This document shows, one piece after another, positions 1-8,710 of a stretch of 64,000 bases of DNA (positions are counted from its first letter, which is position 1; each line of letters begins with the position of its first letter). The notes below the pieces were generated by a model that made no database searches, had not been told where the DNA came from, and worked only from the letters and a program-made list of their open reading frames with translations. The translations under genes and the position numbers were made by a program. Source of the stretch: Henriciella sp045287255 (GTDB taxonomy: Bacteria; Pseudomonadota; Alphaproteobacteria; Caulobacterales; Hyphomonadaceae); the NCBI RefSeq assembly GCF_045287255.1, contig NZ_CP137142.1:1612001-1676000 (forward strand), written 5' to 3'.

Positions 1-1
1 G

Positions 2-907
2 CGCCCACTGCTGATCATTGCTGAAGACGTAGACGGCGAAGCGCTGGCCACTCTGGTTGTCAACAAGCTGCGTGGCGGTCTGAAAATCGCTGCGGTGAAA
101 GCACCAGGTTTCGGTGACCGTCGTAAAGCCATGCTGCAGGACATTGCGATCCTGACAGGCGGTCAGGTCATCTCTGAAGACCTCGGTATCAAGCTTGAGA
201 ACGTCTCTCTCGACATGCTCGGCACAGCCAAGCGCGTAAACATCACCAAAGACGACACAACCGTTGTTGATGGTGCTGGCGGTAAAGACGAAATCGAAGC
301 CCGTGTTGGTCAGATCCGCAAGCAGATCGAAGATACATCTTCTGATTATGACCGTGAGAAGCTGCAAGAGCGTCTGGCGAAACTCGCTGGCGGTGTTGCA
401 GTCATCAAGGTTGGCGGCGCAACTGAAATCGAAGTGAAAGAGCGTAAGGACCGCGTTGATGACGCGCTGAACGCGACCCGCGCTGCGGTTGAAGAAGGTA
501 TCGTCCCTGGCGGCGGTACAGCTCTGCTTTACGCAGCCGGCAATATCGACGTCAAAGGCATCAATGATGACGAGCAGGCCGGTATCGATATCGTCCGCAA
601 GGCGCTTGAAGCTCCAATCCGTCAGATTGCTGAGAACGCTGGTGTTGAAGGCTCTGTTGTCGTCAACACAATCGTCAACCAGAAGGAGAAGACCTACGGC
701 TTCAACGCGCAGACTGAAGAGTATGGCGACCTGGTTGAAATGGGTGTTATCGACCCAGCTAAAGTGGTTCGCTCTGCCCTGCAGAACGCCGCTTCTGTTG
801 CAGGCCTTCTGATCACCACAGAAGCCGCGATTGCCGAAGCGCCAAAAGCGGACGCCCCTGCAATGCCAGGTGGCGGTATGCCAGACATGGGCGGCATGGG
901 CTTCTAA
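2..907 (+). CDS. groL: Chaperonin GroEL (60 kDa), C-terminal part
   Basis: The reading frame enters from the left edge and covers roughly the last 300 residues of GroEL, the ATP-driven double-ring chaperonin of the cytoplasm. It is recognised from the apical/intermediate sequence RPLLIIAEDVDGEALATL near the edge, KAPGFGDRRKAM, the equatorial GIVPGGGTALL segment, and the flexible GGM-type tail ending GGMPDMGGMGF. No frameshift is seen. The start codon and the usual partner groES lie outside the window, to the left. A strong intrinsic terminator follows about 25 bases after the stop. The identity is secure; only the upstream boundary is missing. Confidence 0.98.
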   Translation, partial: RPLLIIAEDVDGEALATLVVNKLRGGLKIAAVKAPGFGDRRKAMLQDIAILTGGQVISEDLGIKLENVSLDMLGTAKRVNITKDDTTVVDGAGGKDEIEARVGQIRKQIEDTSSDYDREKLQERLAKLAGGVAVIKVGGATEIEVKERKDRVDDALNATRAAVEEGIVPGGGTALLYAAGNIDVKGINDDEQAGIDIVRKALEAPIRQIAENAGVEGSVVVNTIVNQKEKTYGFNAQTEEYGDLVEMGVIDPAKVVRSALQNAASVAGLLITTEAAIAEAPKADAPAMPGGGMPDMGGMGF

Positions 908-929
908 GCCAACCCGCATAACGAATGAG

Positions 930-962
930 AAAGCCTCGGAGCACATGCTTCGGGGCTTTTTC
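930..962 (+). terminator. Intrinsic terminator after groEL
   Basis: AAGCCTCG and CGGGGCTT form a stem (one G-U pair) around a loop of about 12 bases, followed directly by a T-rich run (GGGGCTTTTTC). It is well placed to end the groESL transcript before scoA. Confidence 0.85.
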
Positions 963-1013
963 TATATGAGCGAAACTGTCCTTTTCAGTCGCGCTAGAGA
1001 GTCCCCTTGCACC

Positions 1014-1032
1014 TTACGCTAACGCAGCGTAA
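1014..1032. promoter_or_regulatory. Inverted repeat upstream of scoA, probable operator
   Basis: TTACGCT and AGCGTAA form a perfect 7-bp inverted repeat separated by 5 bases, ending 10 bases before the scoA start codon. Its left half, CTTACGCTAA, recurs at 5009-5018 upstream of the phosphotransferase gene, which suggests a shared regulator of acyl-CoA/branched-chain catabolism. The regulator itself is not identifiable here. Confidence 0.5.
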
Positions 1033-1042
1033 CGAACACCGC

Positions 1043-1741
1043 ATGAGCAAAGTATATGACAGCGCAGCCGCAGCGCTTGAAGGCGTTTTGTTCGACGGCA
1101 TAACGATTGCCGCCGGAGGATTTGGTCTTTGTGGCATTCCAGAGCTTTCAATCGCGGCGATCCGTGATGCAGGGACGAAAGACCTGACCGTCTATTCCAA
1201 TAATGCGGGTGTGGATGAGTTTGGCCTCGGTGTTCTGCTGCAGACCCGGCAGGTCAAGAAAATGTGCTCGTCTTATGTGGGTGAGAATGCCGAGTTTATG
1301 CGCCAATACCTCTCTGGTGAGCTGGAGCTGGAATTTAATCCGCAAGGCACGCTCGCTGAGCGGATGCGCGCTGGCGGCGCAGGCATTCCGGGCTTTTATA
1401 CCAAGACCGGTGTTGGCACCGTCATCGCTGAGGGCAAGGAAGTGAAGTCTTTCAATGGCGAGGACTATATCCTCGAAGAAGGCATCTTTGCTGACCTCGC
1501 CATCGTCAAAGCCTGGAAAGCCGACACGACTGGCAATGCCATCTTCCGCAAGACCGCCCGCAACTTCAACCTGCCCGCAGCAACCTGTGGCAAGATTTGC
1601 GTCATGGAAGTCGAAGAGATTGTCGAACCCGGCACACTCGACCCGGACCATATTCATATTCCCGGCATCTATGTGCACCGCCTCGTGCAAGGCGAACATG
1701 AGAAGCGGATCGAGCAACGCACTGTAAGGGAGAAAGCCTAA
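1043..1741 (+). CDS. scoA: 3-oxoacid CoA-transferase subunit A
   Basis: This is the alpha subunit of succinyl-CoA:3-ketoacid CoA-transferase, which moves CoA from succinyl-CoA to acetoacetate or a similar 3-oxoacid so that ketone bodies and leucine breakdown products can enter thiolysis. The family-typical GGFGLCGIPE loop lies near residue 25, and the length (232 aa) fits subunit A. The ATG at 1043 (MSKVYDSAAAALEG) is preferred over an in-frame ATG 36 bases upstream, because family members begin this way and the extra residues fall in the operator region. It is translationally coupled to scoB: the stop TAA shares its last A with the next ATG (TAATG). The inverted repeat just upstream is a likely control site. 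Confidence 0.95.
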   Translation: MSKVYDSAAAALEGVLFDGITIAAGGFGLCGIPELSIAAIRDAGTKDLTVYSNNAGVDEFGLGVLLQTRQVKKMCSSYVGENAEFMRQYLSGELELEFNPQGTLAERMRAGGAGIPGFYTKTGVGTVIAEGKEVKSFNGEDYILEEGIFADLAIVKAWKADTTGNAIFRKTARNFNLPAATCGKICVMEVEEIVEPGTLDPDHIHIPGIYVHRLVQGEHEKRIEQRTVREKA

Positions 1742-2370
1742 TGCCCTGGACACGTGATGATATGGCGGCGCGGGCCGCGCAAGAGCTTGAAGACGGGATG
1801 TATGTAAACCTCGGGATCGGTATTCCGACACTGGTTGCCAACCATATTCCGGACGGCATGACCGTTACCCTTCAGAGCGAGAACGGCATGCTCGGCATGG
1901 GGCCGTTTCCGTTTGAGGGTGAGGAAGACGCGGACCTGATCAATGCGGGTAAGCAGACAATTACCGAACTGCCCCATACCGCCTATTTCGACAGCGCCAC
2001 CAGCTTTGGCATGATCCGTGGTGGCAAGATTGCGATGGCGATCCTCGGAGCCATGGAAGTCGCCGAAAATGGCGACCTTGCCAATTGGATGATCCCCGGT
2101 AAGCTCGTCAAAGGCATGGGCGGGGCCATGGATCTCGTAGCGGGCGTTGGCCGCGTGATTGTCATTACCGATCACAATAACAAGAAGGGCGACGCCAAGC
2201 TGCTCAAGGCGTGCACCCTGCCTCTGACTGGCAAGAATGTTGTTGACCGGATCATTACCGACCTCGGCGTCTTTGATGTGGTAGAAGGTGGCTTGAAAGT
2301 GGTCGAGCTGGCTCCTGACGTAACCATGGACATGGTTGAGGACCGCACCGAAGCCGCTCTGGTCAACTAG
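1741..2370 (+). CDS. scoB: 3-oxoacid CoA-transferase subunit B
   Basis: This is the beta subunit of the same CoA-transferase. It carries the catalytic glutamate in the conserved SENGMLGMGP segment (about residue 45), where the covalent glutamyl-CoA thioester forms. At 209 aa it is typical for subunit B. The ATG overlaps the scoA stop by one base, so the two subunits should be made in equal amounts. The next gene starts only 9 bases after its stop and may be cotranscribed. Alternative substrates such as 3-oxoadipate are possible, but the linked thiolase-like gene favours acetoacetate metabolism. Confidence 0.95.
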   Translation: MPWTRDDMAARAAQELEDGMYVNLGIGIPTLVANHIPDGMTVTLQSENGMLGMGPFPFEGEEDADLINAGKQTITELPHTAYFDSATSFGMIRGGKIAMAILGAMEVAENGDLANWMIPGKLVKGMGGAMDLVAGVGRVIVITDHNNKKGDAKLLKACTLPLTGKNVVDRIITDLGVFDVVEGGLKVVELAPDVTMDMVEDRTEAALVN

Positions 2371-2379
2371 AGCCGTATC

Positions 2380-3006
2380 ATGCCCCTGCAGAACCGCGTT
2401 GATCCATTTTCCAAGATCCATGCGGTGTCTGCACGGGGGCTATTCACCGGCAATCGCGGCATCATCCATGACGCGGATACGCAGACCCTGAAGAAAACCA
2501 GCTGGGCAGCCGAAGGCTGGGTCATCTGTACGCTCGCCCCTCTACCCCGTCGTGAGAAACGCACACGCCTGATGAGTCAGGGTTGTTGGACAGAGCTGTT
2601 CTTTCTCGACGAGTTTACGGGCCTCGCCGCTGGTCATCGCCCTTGTTATGCCTGCCGCAAACAAGAGGCTGCTGCGTTCAGGGATGCCGCTGGTGTTGAG
2701 AAAGTGAGCCACCTCAACACGTTGATCAATGCAGAGATGAAACCGCGCCTTCGGATGCGCGGCCCTGCTTCACCAGACCCATGCAATCCGCATGACTTGC
2801 CCGACGGTGCGATGTTTGCGGTTGAGGGAAACGCCTATCTGAAATGGCATGGCCGAGCGATCAAATGGTCGTTTGAGGGCTATTCAGACCCAATTGACCT
2901 ACCCAAGAGCGGCCTTCGGTTGACCCCTGAAGTCACCTGCAAGGCGCTTCGCAACGGTTATGCCCCAGTTGCGCATCCAAGCCTTTCCGCGTTTGTGGCG
3001 ACATAA
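2380..3006 (+). CDS. Conserved hypothetical protein with HRPCYACR motif
   Basis: This 208-aa soluble protein has no membrane segment or signal peptide. I do not recognise a characterised family. The most conspicuous feature is GHRPCYACRKQEA near residues 84-96, a short CxxC motif that could bind a metal or be redox active. A basic segment (MKPRLRMRG) lies in the middle. The gene starts 9 bases after scoB and is followed 17 bases later by a zinc-ribbon PhnA-like gene, so it probably belongs to the same transcript. Coding is supported by the unbroken frame and tight spacing; the function is unknown. Confidence 0.75.
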   Translation: MPLQNRVDPFSKIHAVSARGLFTGNRGIIHDADTQTLKKTSWAAEGWVICTLAPLPRREKRTRLMSQGCWTELFFLDEFTGLAAGHRPCYACRKQEAAAFRDAAGVEKVSHLNTLINAEMKPRLRMRGPASPDPCNPHDLPDGAMFAVEGNAYLKWHGRAIKWSFEGYSDPIDLPKSGLRLTPEVTCKALRNGYAPVAHPSLSAFVAT

Positions 3007-3023
3007 GCCACAAAGGTCATCCG

Positions 3024-3356
3024 ATGTCTCTGTCCCCATGTCCAAAATGCGCCAGTGAGTTCACCTATGAGGATGGCGCGCTGCTTGTTTGCCCGGAGTG
3101 CGGCCATGAATGGTCGGCTGATCCAAATCTCGACCCGGATACCAAAGTCTTCAAAGATGCGAATGGCAATACACTGGTCGATGGAGACACGGTGACTGTG
3201 ATCAAGGACTTGAAGGTCAAAGGCTCTTCCCTCGTTGTGAAGGTCGGCACCAAGGTGACTAATATCCGCCTGATCGATGGCGACCATGACATTGATTGCA
3301 AAATCCCCGGCATTGGCCCGATGCAACTGAAAACACAGTTCGTGAAGAAGGCTTAG
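3024..3356 (+). CDS. yjdM: PhnA/YjdM family zinc-ribbon protein
   Basis: This 110-aa protein matches the PhnA-like (YjdM) family. An N-terminal zinc ribbon CPKCASEF...CPECGHEW is followed by a small beta-barrel domain with the characteristic DGDTVTVIKDLKVKGSS and KVGTKVTNIRL segments. The family was once annotated as alkylphosphonate utilisation, but that role was not borne out, so the biochemical function is unclear. The length is normal. It may be cotranscribed with the preceding hypothetical gene. Confidence 0.9.
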   Translation: MSLSPCPKCASEFTYEDGALLVCPECGHEWSADPNLDPDTKVFKDANGNTLVDGDTVTVIKDLKVKGSSLVVKVGTKVTNIRLIDGDHDIDCKIPGIGPMQLKTQFVKKA

Positions 3357-3439
3357 CTTCGCCCTCCCCCAACGGCACGGATTGAACCTAGCCCTCAATT
3401 GCCTATCCCTCAGCTCAAACAGTATCGGGAGACAGCATC

Positions 3440-4951
3440 ATGCCAAAGGGATCCATCCCTGTTCTTGTCGGGGTCGGGCAGTTTACCAGCCATTGGGATG
3501 GCACGGAGGGCGCTGATGGGGCGCCAAGCCCGAAGAGCTTGTGCGTTACGGCTGCTGAAACCGCCCTTAAAGATGCTGGCATCCCAGCAAGTGCGATTGA
3601 TACGCTGGCTGTGGTCCGAATTTTTGAAGACTCGGTGCCCGGCGATAATCACCCACATGGGCACAATTCAAACCTGCCCGGCACAATTGCCCGTGATCTT
3701 GGCGCAACGCCACAACGCGCGATCTATGCTGCCGTTGGCGGACAGAGTCCACAGCAACTCGCGAATGAGATGGCCGCTCGTATTCATGCCGGAGAAGTTG
3801 AGTGCGCCCTAATCACCGGGTCAGAGGCCAACAAGGCCTCAAAAGCCGCGCGTAAGCATGGCGTGGCGATCGATTGGACCGATACCAGTGACCTCGCCTT
3901 CGAGGATCGCGGTATGGGTGACATGCTGCTGAGCCGGACCGAGATCAAACATGGCATCATTGCCCCGGCCTATTTCTATGCCTTCTTTGAAAACGCAATG
4001 GCCGCGCGGGAGGGTCAAACCCGTAGTGAGCGCCGAACCGTAATGTCGAGCCTGTTCGCCAAGTTCGCAGCTGTCGCGGCAAACAACCCACACTCACAAT
4101 TCGATACAAGCAGCTTTAACACTGACTTCCTCGCGACACCCAGCAAAGCAAACTATCCATTCGCGGACCCCTTCCTGAAATGGCATATTGCACAAGATGC
4201 GGTGAATCAGGGCGCGGCGATGATCCTGATGTCCGAAGAGAAAGCCAATGAACTTGGTGTGGCACAGGACAAGCGCGTCTACCTGCATGGCGGCGGCGAA
4301 GCCGGGGATGACTATATTTCTGAGCGCCCGAAACTGGATGGCTCGTGGGCTATGGAAACCGCGATCGCGCGCGCGCTGACACAAGCAGGTAAGACGCCAG
4401 CCGATATGGCGGCCTTTGATCTCTATTCCTGTTTCCCGTGCGCAGTGTTCAGCTCTATGGCGGTGCTTGGTATTGATCACGAAACGGAAACCCGTCCCCT
4501 GACCGTCACCGGCGGTCTGCCCTTCTTTGGCGGGCCGGGGAACAATTACTCCCTGCATGGCATTGTTAGTATGACAGAGCATCTTCGTGCCAATCGGGGG
4601 GAATATGGCCTTGTTCTCGCAAATGGTGGCTGGATGACCAAGGAAGCAGTTGGCGTCTGGTCGACAGAAAAACCCTCAACCTTTGCGCCTGTCGAACCGA
4701 TGGCAAAAGCCCCTACGAAAGTCACCCTGACGGACGTCCCAAGTACCGGAACCATTGAGACCTATACCGTTACCCACGGCAAGAATGGCCCGTCCGGCGG
4801 CATCGTCTTTGCCCGTACCGAAGACGGCGAGCGCTTTATTGCGGTCGCTGCGCCGGAAGCGTTACCACGCCTTCTGGAAGAGGATAGCCCGGTAGGCCTG
4901 TCGATTTCTGTTACAAGCGAAAATGAGCGCAACACTTTCGTCTTCGCGTAG
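3440..4951 (+). CDS. Thiolase-superfamily acetyl-CoA acetyltransferase-like protein
   Basis: This 503-aa protein starts MPKGSIPVLVGVGQFTSHW, typical of the lipid-transfer/thiolase-like branch of the thiolase superfamily, and runs through a thiolase fold (KDAGIPASAIDTLAV, ALITGSEANKA, GGLPFFGGPGNNYSLHG). An extra C-terminal domain of about 110 residues looks like the OB-like extension common in this branch. A bona fide biosynthetic-thiolase Cys-His-Cys set is not clearly preserved, so catalysis of thiolysis is an inference. GGGAG precedes the ATG at suitable distance. It lies between the sco genes and an acyl-CoA-associated kinase, consistent with acyl-CoA degradation. Confidence 0.85.
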   Translation: MPKGSIPVLVGVGQFTSHWDGTEGADGAPSPKSLCVTAAETALKDAGIPASAIDTLAVVRIFEDSVPGDNHPHGHNSNLPGTIARDLGATPQRAIYAAVGGQSPQQLANEMAARIHAGEVECALITGSEANKASKAARKHGVAIDWTDTSDLAFEDRGMGDMLLSRTEIKHGIIAPAYFYAFFENAMAAREGQTRSERRTVMSSLFAKFAAVAANNPHSQFDTSSFNTDFLATPSKANYPFADPFLKWHIAQDAVNQGAAMILMSEEKANELGVAQDKRVYLHGGGEAGDDYISERPKLDGSWAMETAIARALTQAGKTPADMAAFDLYSCFPCAVFSSMAVLGIDHETETRPLTVTGGLPFFGGPGNNYSLHGIVSMTEHLRANRGEYGLVLANGGWMTKEAVGVWSTEKPSTFAPVEPMAKAPTKVTLTDVPSTGTIETYTVTHGKNGPSGGIVFARTEDGERFIAVAAPEALPRLLEEDSPVGLSISVTSENERNTFVFA

Positions 4952-5008
4952 AATTGAAGACGCAATAGGCTGCCCTGCCCCAGCGTTCGGGATTTACGCC
5001 CGGCATGC

Positions 5009-5018
5009 TTACGCTAAG
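5009..5018. promoter_or_regulatory. Half-site matching the scoA operator
   Basis: CTTACGCTAA here is identical to the left arm of the inverted repeat before scoA. A second partial copy, TTTACGCC, lies 15 bases upstream. The site is about 40 bases before the phosphotransferase start, a reasonable position for a regulator shared with scoAB. Confidence 0.35.
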
Positions 5019-5057
5019 TAGGGAGTGTAAAATGAAATATGACGGGAGGCCTGCACC

Positions 5058-6146
5058 ATGGTCCATGGCGGCAATGCACAGGAAATGTTCACAGGCACAA
5101 AGGATGTGGCTGACAGCCACAAGTTCAACGAGGCAAACCTCGCCGCGTGGATGGAAGCCAATGTCGAAGGCTATGAAGGCCCACTGACCGTCAAACAGTT
5201 CAAAGGCGGGCAATCCAACCCGACCTATAAACTGTTCACCCCGAACAAAACCTATGTGATGCGCCGCAAGCCTCCAGGTAAACTGCTACCATCCGCACAT
5301 GCTGTGGATCGCGAGTTTCGCGTCATCAACGCACTCTACCCGCTCGGCTTCCCGGTCGCGCGCCCTTATGGGCTTTGTATGGATGAGGATGTCGTCGGCA
5401 CGATTTTCTACATCATGGATTGTGTCGAGGGCCGCATCCTCTGGGATGGCACCCTACCTGATTCTGATCCTGCTGAACGCCGAGCGATCTATGAAGCCAA
5501 GGTCAAAACCTTTGCTGACTTGCATAACGTCGACTGGCGCGCCGCGGGCCTCGAAGGCTTCGGCAAGGAAGGCGACTATATCGCGCGCCAGACCCATCGC
5601 TGGTCCAAACAATATGTCGCCTCTGAGACGGACAAGATTGACGAGATGGACAAGCTGATGGCCTGGCTGCCGGAGAATATTCCGCCCGGTGACAAGACCA
5701 CAATCGTCCATGGTGATTATCGCCTCGACAATATGATCCTGCACCCGACCGAGCCAAAAGTGATTGCGGTGCTCGATTGGGAATTGTGTACGCTGGGCGA
5801 CCCGCTGGCGGATTTCACCTATCACCTGATGAATTGGGTAATGCCAAGCTCTGATCCCGCGCGCGGCGCCATCGTCGATATTGAAAACCTGAAAGAGTAC
5901 GGCATCCCGACGATGGAGGAATATACTGACCTCTATTGCGGCTATACTGGCCGGGACGGTCTGCCGGAGTTGAACTTCTACTTCGCCTATAATGCCTTCC
6001 GCCTCGCCGCGATTTGTCAGGGCATTGTCGGTCGTGTCCGTGATGGCACCGCCAATAGCGCGCAAGCCGCCAGCATGGCTGAGCGCGTGAAGCCGCTCGC
6101 CGTATTCGCTGCTGATTGCGCGCGTAAAGCAGGCATGGCCGGATGA
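5058..6146 (+). CDS. Phosphotransferase family protein (ACAD10/11-like kinase domain)
   Basis: This 362-aa aminoglycoside-phosphotransferase/choline-kinase-fold protein carries the Brenner-type catalytic motif IVHGDYRLDNMILH (about residues 217-230) and the metal-binding segment AVLDWELCTLGDPLADFTYH. It resembles the kinase domain of ACAD10/ACAD11, which phosphorylates 4-hydroxy fatty acyl-CoAs before dehydrogenase action, and bacterial homologues often sit beside acyl-CoA dehydrogenases. The ATG at 5058 follows GGGAGG with a short spacer. The stop overlaps the next start (ATGA), indicating coupling. The substrate is inferred from homology and neighbours. Confidence 0.9.
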   Translation: MVHGGNAQEMFTGTKDVADSHKFNEANLAAWMEANVEGYEGPLTVKQFKGGQSNPTYKLFTPNKTYVMRRKPPGKLLPSAHAVDREFRVINALYPLGFPVARPYGLCMDEDVVGTIFYIMDCVEGRILWDGTLPDSDPAERRAIYEAKVKTFADLHNVDWRAAGLEGFGKEGDYIARQTHRWSKQYVASETDKIDEMDKLMAWLPENIPPGDKTTIVHGDYRLDNMILHPTEPKVIAVLDWELCTLGDPLADFTYHLMNWVMPSSDPARGAIVDIENLKEYGIPTMEEYTDLYCGYTGRDGLPELNFYFAYNAFRLAAICQGIVGRVRDGTANSAQAASMAERVKPLAVFAADCARKAGMAG

Positions 6147-6508
6147 CCGGATTCGCGCGCGATATTCTGTTTCTCTTGCCGCCCGGTTTTGAGGATAATG
6201 ACCGCCGCGAGTTCTGCCCTGAATGCGCAGAGCTGTGGGGCGTCCTCTCCTACTTCCCGTCGATCAAGGACAGCGTCGAGATCCGGCATGTCGGCATCGA
6301 ACATCCACGCGCGCCCATCTGCGCGCTGCTTGGCGATGGACAGTGGAACGCGCCCACGCTCGTGCTCGGTCCGGGCAATCGCGCAGCGGATGATGTTCCG
6401 ATTGAAACCGCAGCCGGGCGCGAATTCATCGGCAGCGCTCGCGGGATTGCGCTTTATTGGGCCAGGAAATACGGCACACCTGTACCCAGAGGATACACAC
6501 CACGCTAA
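6143..6508 (+). CDS. DUF3088 family protein
   Basis: This 121-aa protein matches DUF3088: an N-terminal thioredoxin-like beginning ILFLLPPGFED and a CPEC motif (FCPECAELWG) near residue 24, where thioredoxin-fold proteins keep redox cysteines. No biochemical function is established. It overlaps the preceding kinase gene by 4 bases (ATGA) and should be translated with it. The C-terminus (ALYWARKYGTPVPRGY) is a typical ending for the family. Confidence 0.8.
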   Translation: MTGFARDILFLLPPGFEDNDRREFCPECAELWGVLSYFPSIKDSVEIRHVGIEHPRAPICALLGDGQWNAPTLVLGPGNRAADDVPIETAAGREFIGSARGIALYWARKYGTPVPRGYTPR

Positions 6509-6652
6509 CAGCATCAGCCAAGGTCTTAACCCTTTGCACCAGTAAGACTGAGCTTTAACCGCGATCCACACCTTGCAACGTCTTGCGAATGGACAAATAT
6601 GGAAGCGTCTGCCAGACCGTGGCAAACAGATTATACGATGCAAGGTTCTCCG

Positions 6653-7276
6653 ATGATTGATCTCCGTCCGACTGATGTAAATCTCGTCCCAACTGTTATT
6701 GAGCAGACGAGCCGCGGAGAGCGGGCCTTTGACATCTTTTCCCGACTCCTCAAAGAGCGGATCATTTTCATTACCGGCCCGATTGATGATGCGACCGCCG
6801 CGCTGGTCTCTGCGCAGCTTTTGTTTCTGGAGTCCGAGAACCCGAAAAAAGACATCGCGATGTATATTAACAGCCCGGGTGGTTACGTAACCGCCGGTCT
6901 CGCGATCTATGACACGATGCAATATATCCGCTGCCCAATCTCGACCGTCTGCATCGGTCAGGCCGCCAGCATGGGCTCTCTCTTGCTCTCTGCCGGTGAG
7001 CCCGGTTCCCGCATCGCCTTGCCCAATGCCCGTGTGATGGTGCACCAGCCTTCAGGCGGTTATCGCGGTGTTGCCACAGACATTGAGCGTCATGCCGAGG
7101 AAATCCTCGACCTGAAGAAGCGTCTGAACAATATCTACGTCAAACACACTGGCCAAGAATATGACACAATCGAGCGCAAACTTGATCGTGATACGTTCAT
7201 GACGGCTGAAGAGGCGAAAGAGTTTGGCATTATCGATACCGTATTCGAGCGGCGCGCAGACGAAGACGAAAGCTAG
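6653..7276 (+). CDS. clpP: ATP-dependent Clp protease proteolytic subunit ClpP
   Basis: This is the serine peptidase of the ClpXP/ClpAP machine in the cytoplasm. Catalytic Ser lies in GQAASMGSLLL, His in MVHQPSGG, and Asp in the KLDRDTFMTAEEA region. The length from ATG 6653 (MIDLRPTDVNLVP) is 207 aa, normal for the family. An in-frame ATG at 6638 and another at 6599 would add unusual N-terminal residues. The 6653 start has AAGG about 8 bases upstream and is preferred. It lies directly before clpX, its unfoldase partner, with lon next. Confidence 0.96.
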   Translation: MIDLRPTDVNLVPTVIEQTSRGERAFDIFSRLLKERIIFITGPIDDATAALVSAQLLFLESENPKKDIAMYINSPGGYVTAGLAIYDTMQYIRCPISTVCIGQAASMGSLLLSAGEPGSRIALPNARVMVHQPSGGYRGVATDIERHAEEILDLKKRLNNIYVKHTGQEYDTIERKLDRDTFMTAEEAKEFGIIDTVFERRADEDES

Positions 7277-7406
7277 TTTATCCGCTGATATCGCGATGCG
7301 AGCGCGGGCTTGCACACTGCGTTTGAGGCTCTAAAGTTCAATTTTAATGGGCAGTGCGGCGCTTTTTAAAGCCCGTGTTAATCCCTGTCCGTCATTGAGG
7401 TTGCCT

Positions 7407-8672
7407 ATGGCAAAGCAAAATGGTTCCGGCGATTCTAAGAATACGCTCTATTGTTCCTTCTGTGGCAAAAGCCAGCATGAGGTGAAAAAACTCATCGCAG
7501 GCCCGACAGTGTTCATCTGTGATGAATGCGTTGAGCTCTGTATGGACATCATTCGGGAAGAGAACAAAACCTCTGGCTTCAAGGCCAAGGAAGGTGTTCC
7601 GACCCCGGCTGAGATTTGCGAGGTCCTCGATGACTATGTGATCGGCCAACCTTATGCCAAGCGCATCCTCTCGGTTGCGGTTCACAACCATTACAAGCGC
7701 CTCGCCAACCCTGGTGGCTCGGATGGCGTTGAGCTGGCCAAATCGAATATCATGCTGATCGGACCGACCGGTTGCGGTAAGACCTTGCTGGCTCAAACGC
7801 TTGCACGCGTTTTGGACGTACCATTCACAATGGCCGACGCCACGACGCTGACTGAAGCCGGTTATGTTGGTGAAGATGTTGAGAATATCGTCCTGAAACT
7901 GCTGCAGGCCTCTGACTATAATGTCGAACGGGCCCAGCGCGGCATCGTTTACATTGATGAGATCGACAAGATTTCCCGCAAATCGGACAACCCATCCATA
8001 ACGCGCGATGTGTCTGGCGAAGGGGTTCAACAGGCCCTGCTTAAGCTGATGGAAGGCACGGTTGCCGCTGTTCCTCCACAAGGCGGGCGCAAGCACCCGC
8101 AACAGGAATTCCTGCAAGTCGACACGACCAACATCCTGTTCATTTGTGGCGGTGCCTTTGCAGGTCTCGACAAGATCATCTCTTCACGCGGTGAGAGCAC
8201 AACAATCGGCTTCGGTGCTGCGGTCAAAGATCCGGAAGCGCGCCGTGTTGGTGAAATCCTCCGGACCGTCGAACCAGAAGACCTTCAGCGCTACGGCCTG
8301 ATCCCGGAATTCATTGGTCGTCTGCCCGTTCTGGCAACACTTGAAGACCTCGACGAAGACGCGCTGATCACCATTCTCACAGAGCCAAAGAATGCGCTGG
8401 TCAAACAGTATCAAAAACTGTTTGAGATGGAGAGTGTTGACCTGACCTTCACGGATGATGCGCTAACCGCGATCGCCCAAAAGGCCATCACCCGGAAAAC
8501 AGGGGCTCGTGGCCTGCGTTCCATCATGGAGGCTATCCTGCTCGACACCATGTATGAGCTGCCAAGCCTGCGTGGTGTTTCAGAAGTTGTGATCAATGCC
8601 GAAGTGGTCGCAGGCAATACCAAGCCACTTTACGTGCATACTGAGCAAGCACAGCCTAACGAGGCGTCATAA
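7407..8672 (+). CDS. clpX: ATP-dependent Clp protease ATP-binding subunit ClpX
   Basis: This is the hexameric AAA+ unfoldase that feeds substrates to ClpP; in alphaproteobacteria it degrades cell-cycle regulators such as CtrA. The N-terminal C4 zinc domain (CSFCGKSQHEVKKL...CDECVELC) is intact, followed by Walker A GPTGCGKTLLA, Walker B IVYIDEIDK and the ClpP-binding IGF-type loop (TTIGFGA). The start at 7407 (MAKQNGSGDSKN) follows GAGG at good spacing. An in-frame ATG 60 bases upstream is unlikely. At 421 aa it is the normal size. A large stem-loop begins at its stop codon. Confidence 0.97.
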   Translation: MAKQNGSGDSKNTLYCSFCGKSQHEVKKLIAGPTVFICDECVELCMDIIREENKTSGFKAKEGVPTPAEICEVLDDYVIGQPYAKRILSVAVHNHYKRLANPGGSDGVELAKSNIMLIGPTGCGKTLLAQTLARVLDVPFTMADATTLTEAGYVGEDVENIVLKLLQASDYNVERAQRGIVYIDEIDKISRKSDNPSITRDVSGEGVQQALLKLMEGTVAAVPPQGGRKHPQQEFLQVDTTNILFICGGAFAGLDKIISSRGESTTIGFGAAVKDPEARRVGEILRTVEPEDLQRYGLIPEFIGRLPVLATLEDLDEDALITILTEPKNALVKQYQKLFEMESVDLTFTDDALTAIAQKAITRKTGARGLRSIMEAILLDTMYELPSLRGVSEVVINAEVVAGNTKPLYVHTEQAQPNEAS

Positions 8673-8710
8673 TCAGGTAGATTTTATCCGTAGGATGAAA
8701 TTGCCTGATT
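8671..8710 (+). terminator. Long stem-loop at the clpX stop codon
   Basis: AATCAGG at 8671-8677 pairs with CCTGATT at 8704-8710, and the interior continues pairing (ATTTTATCC with GGATGAAAT, G-U wobbles and one bulge) around a GTA loop, giving a stem of about 18 bp. The nearest T-run (eight T) starts about 8 bases further on, so it could be a leaky terminator or an RNA processing/stability element between clpX and lon. Confidence 0.5.

Noticed and set aside
6570..6600. A sigma-32 promoter before clpP (CTTGCAA then CAAATAT)
   Set aside because: Only the CTTG part matches well; the -10 element is weak.
6017..7045. A 342-codon minus-strand frame across the phosphotransferase end, DUF3088 and clpP
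   Set aside because: It runs antisense to three well-supported genes, with low-complexity composition and no motif.
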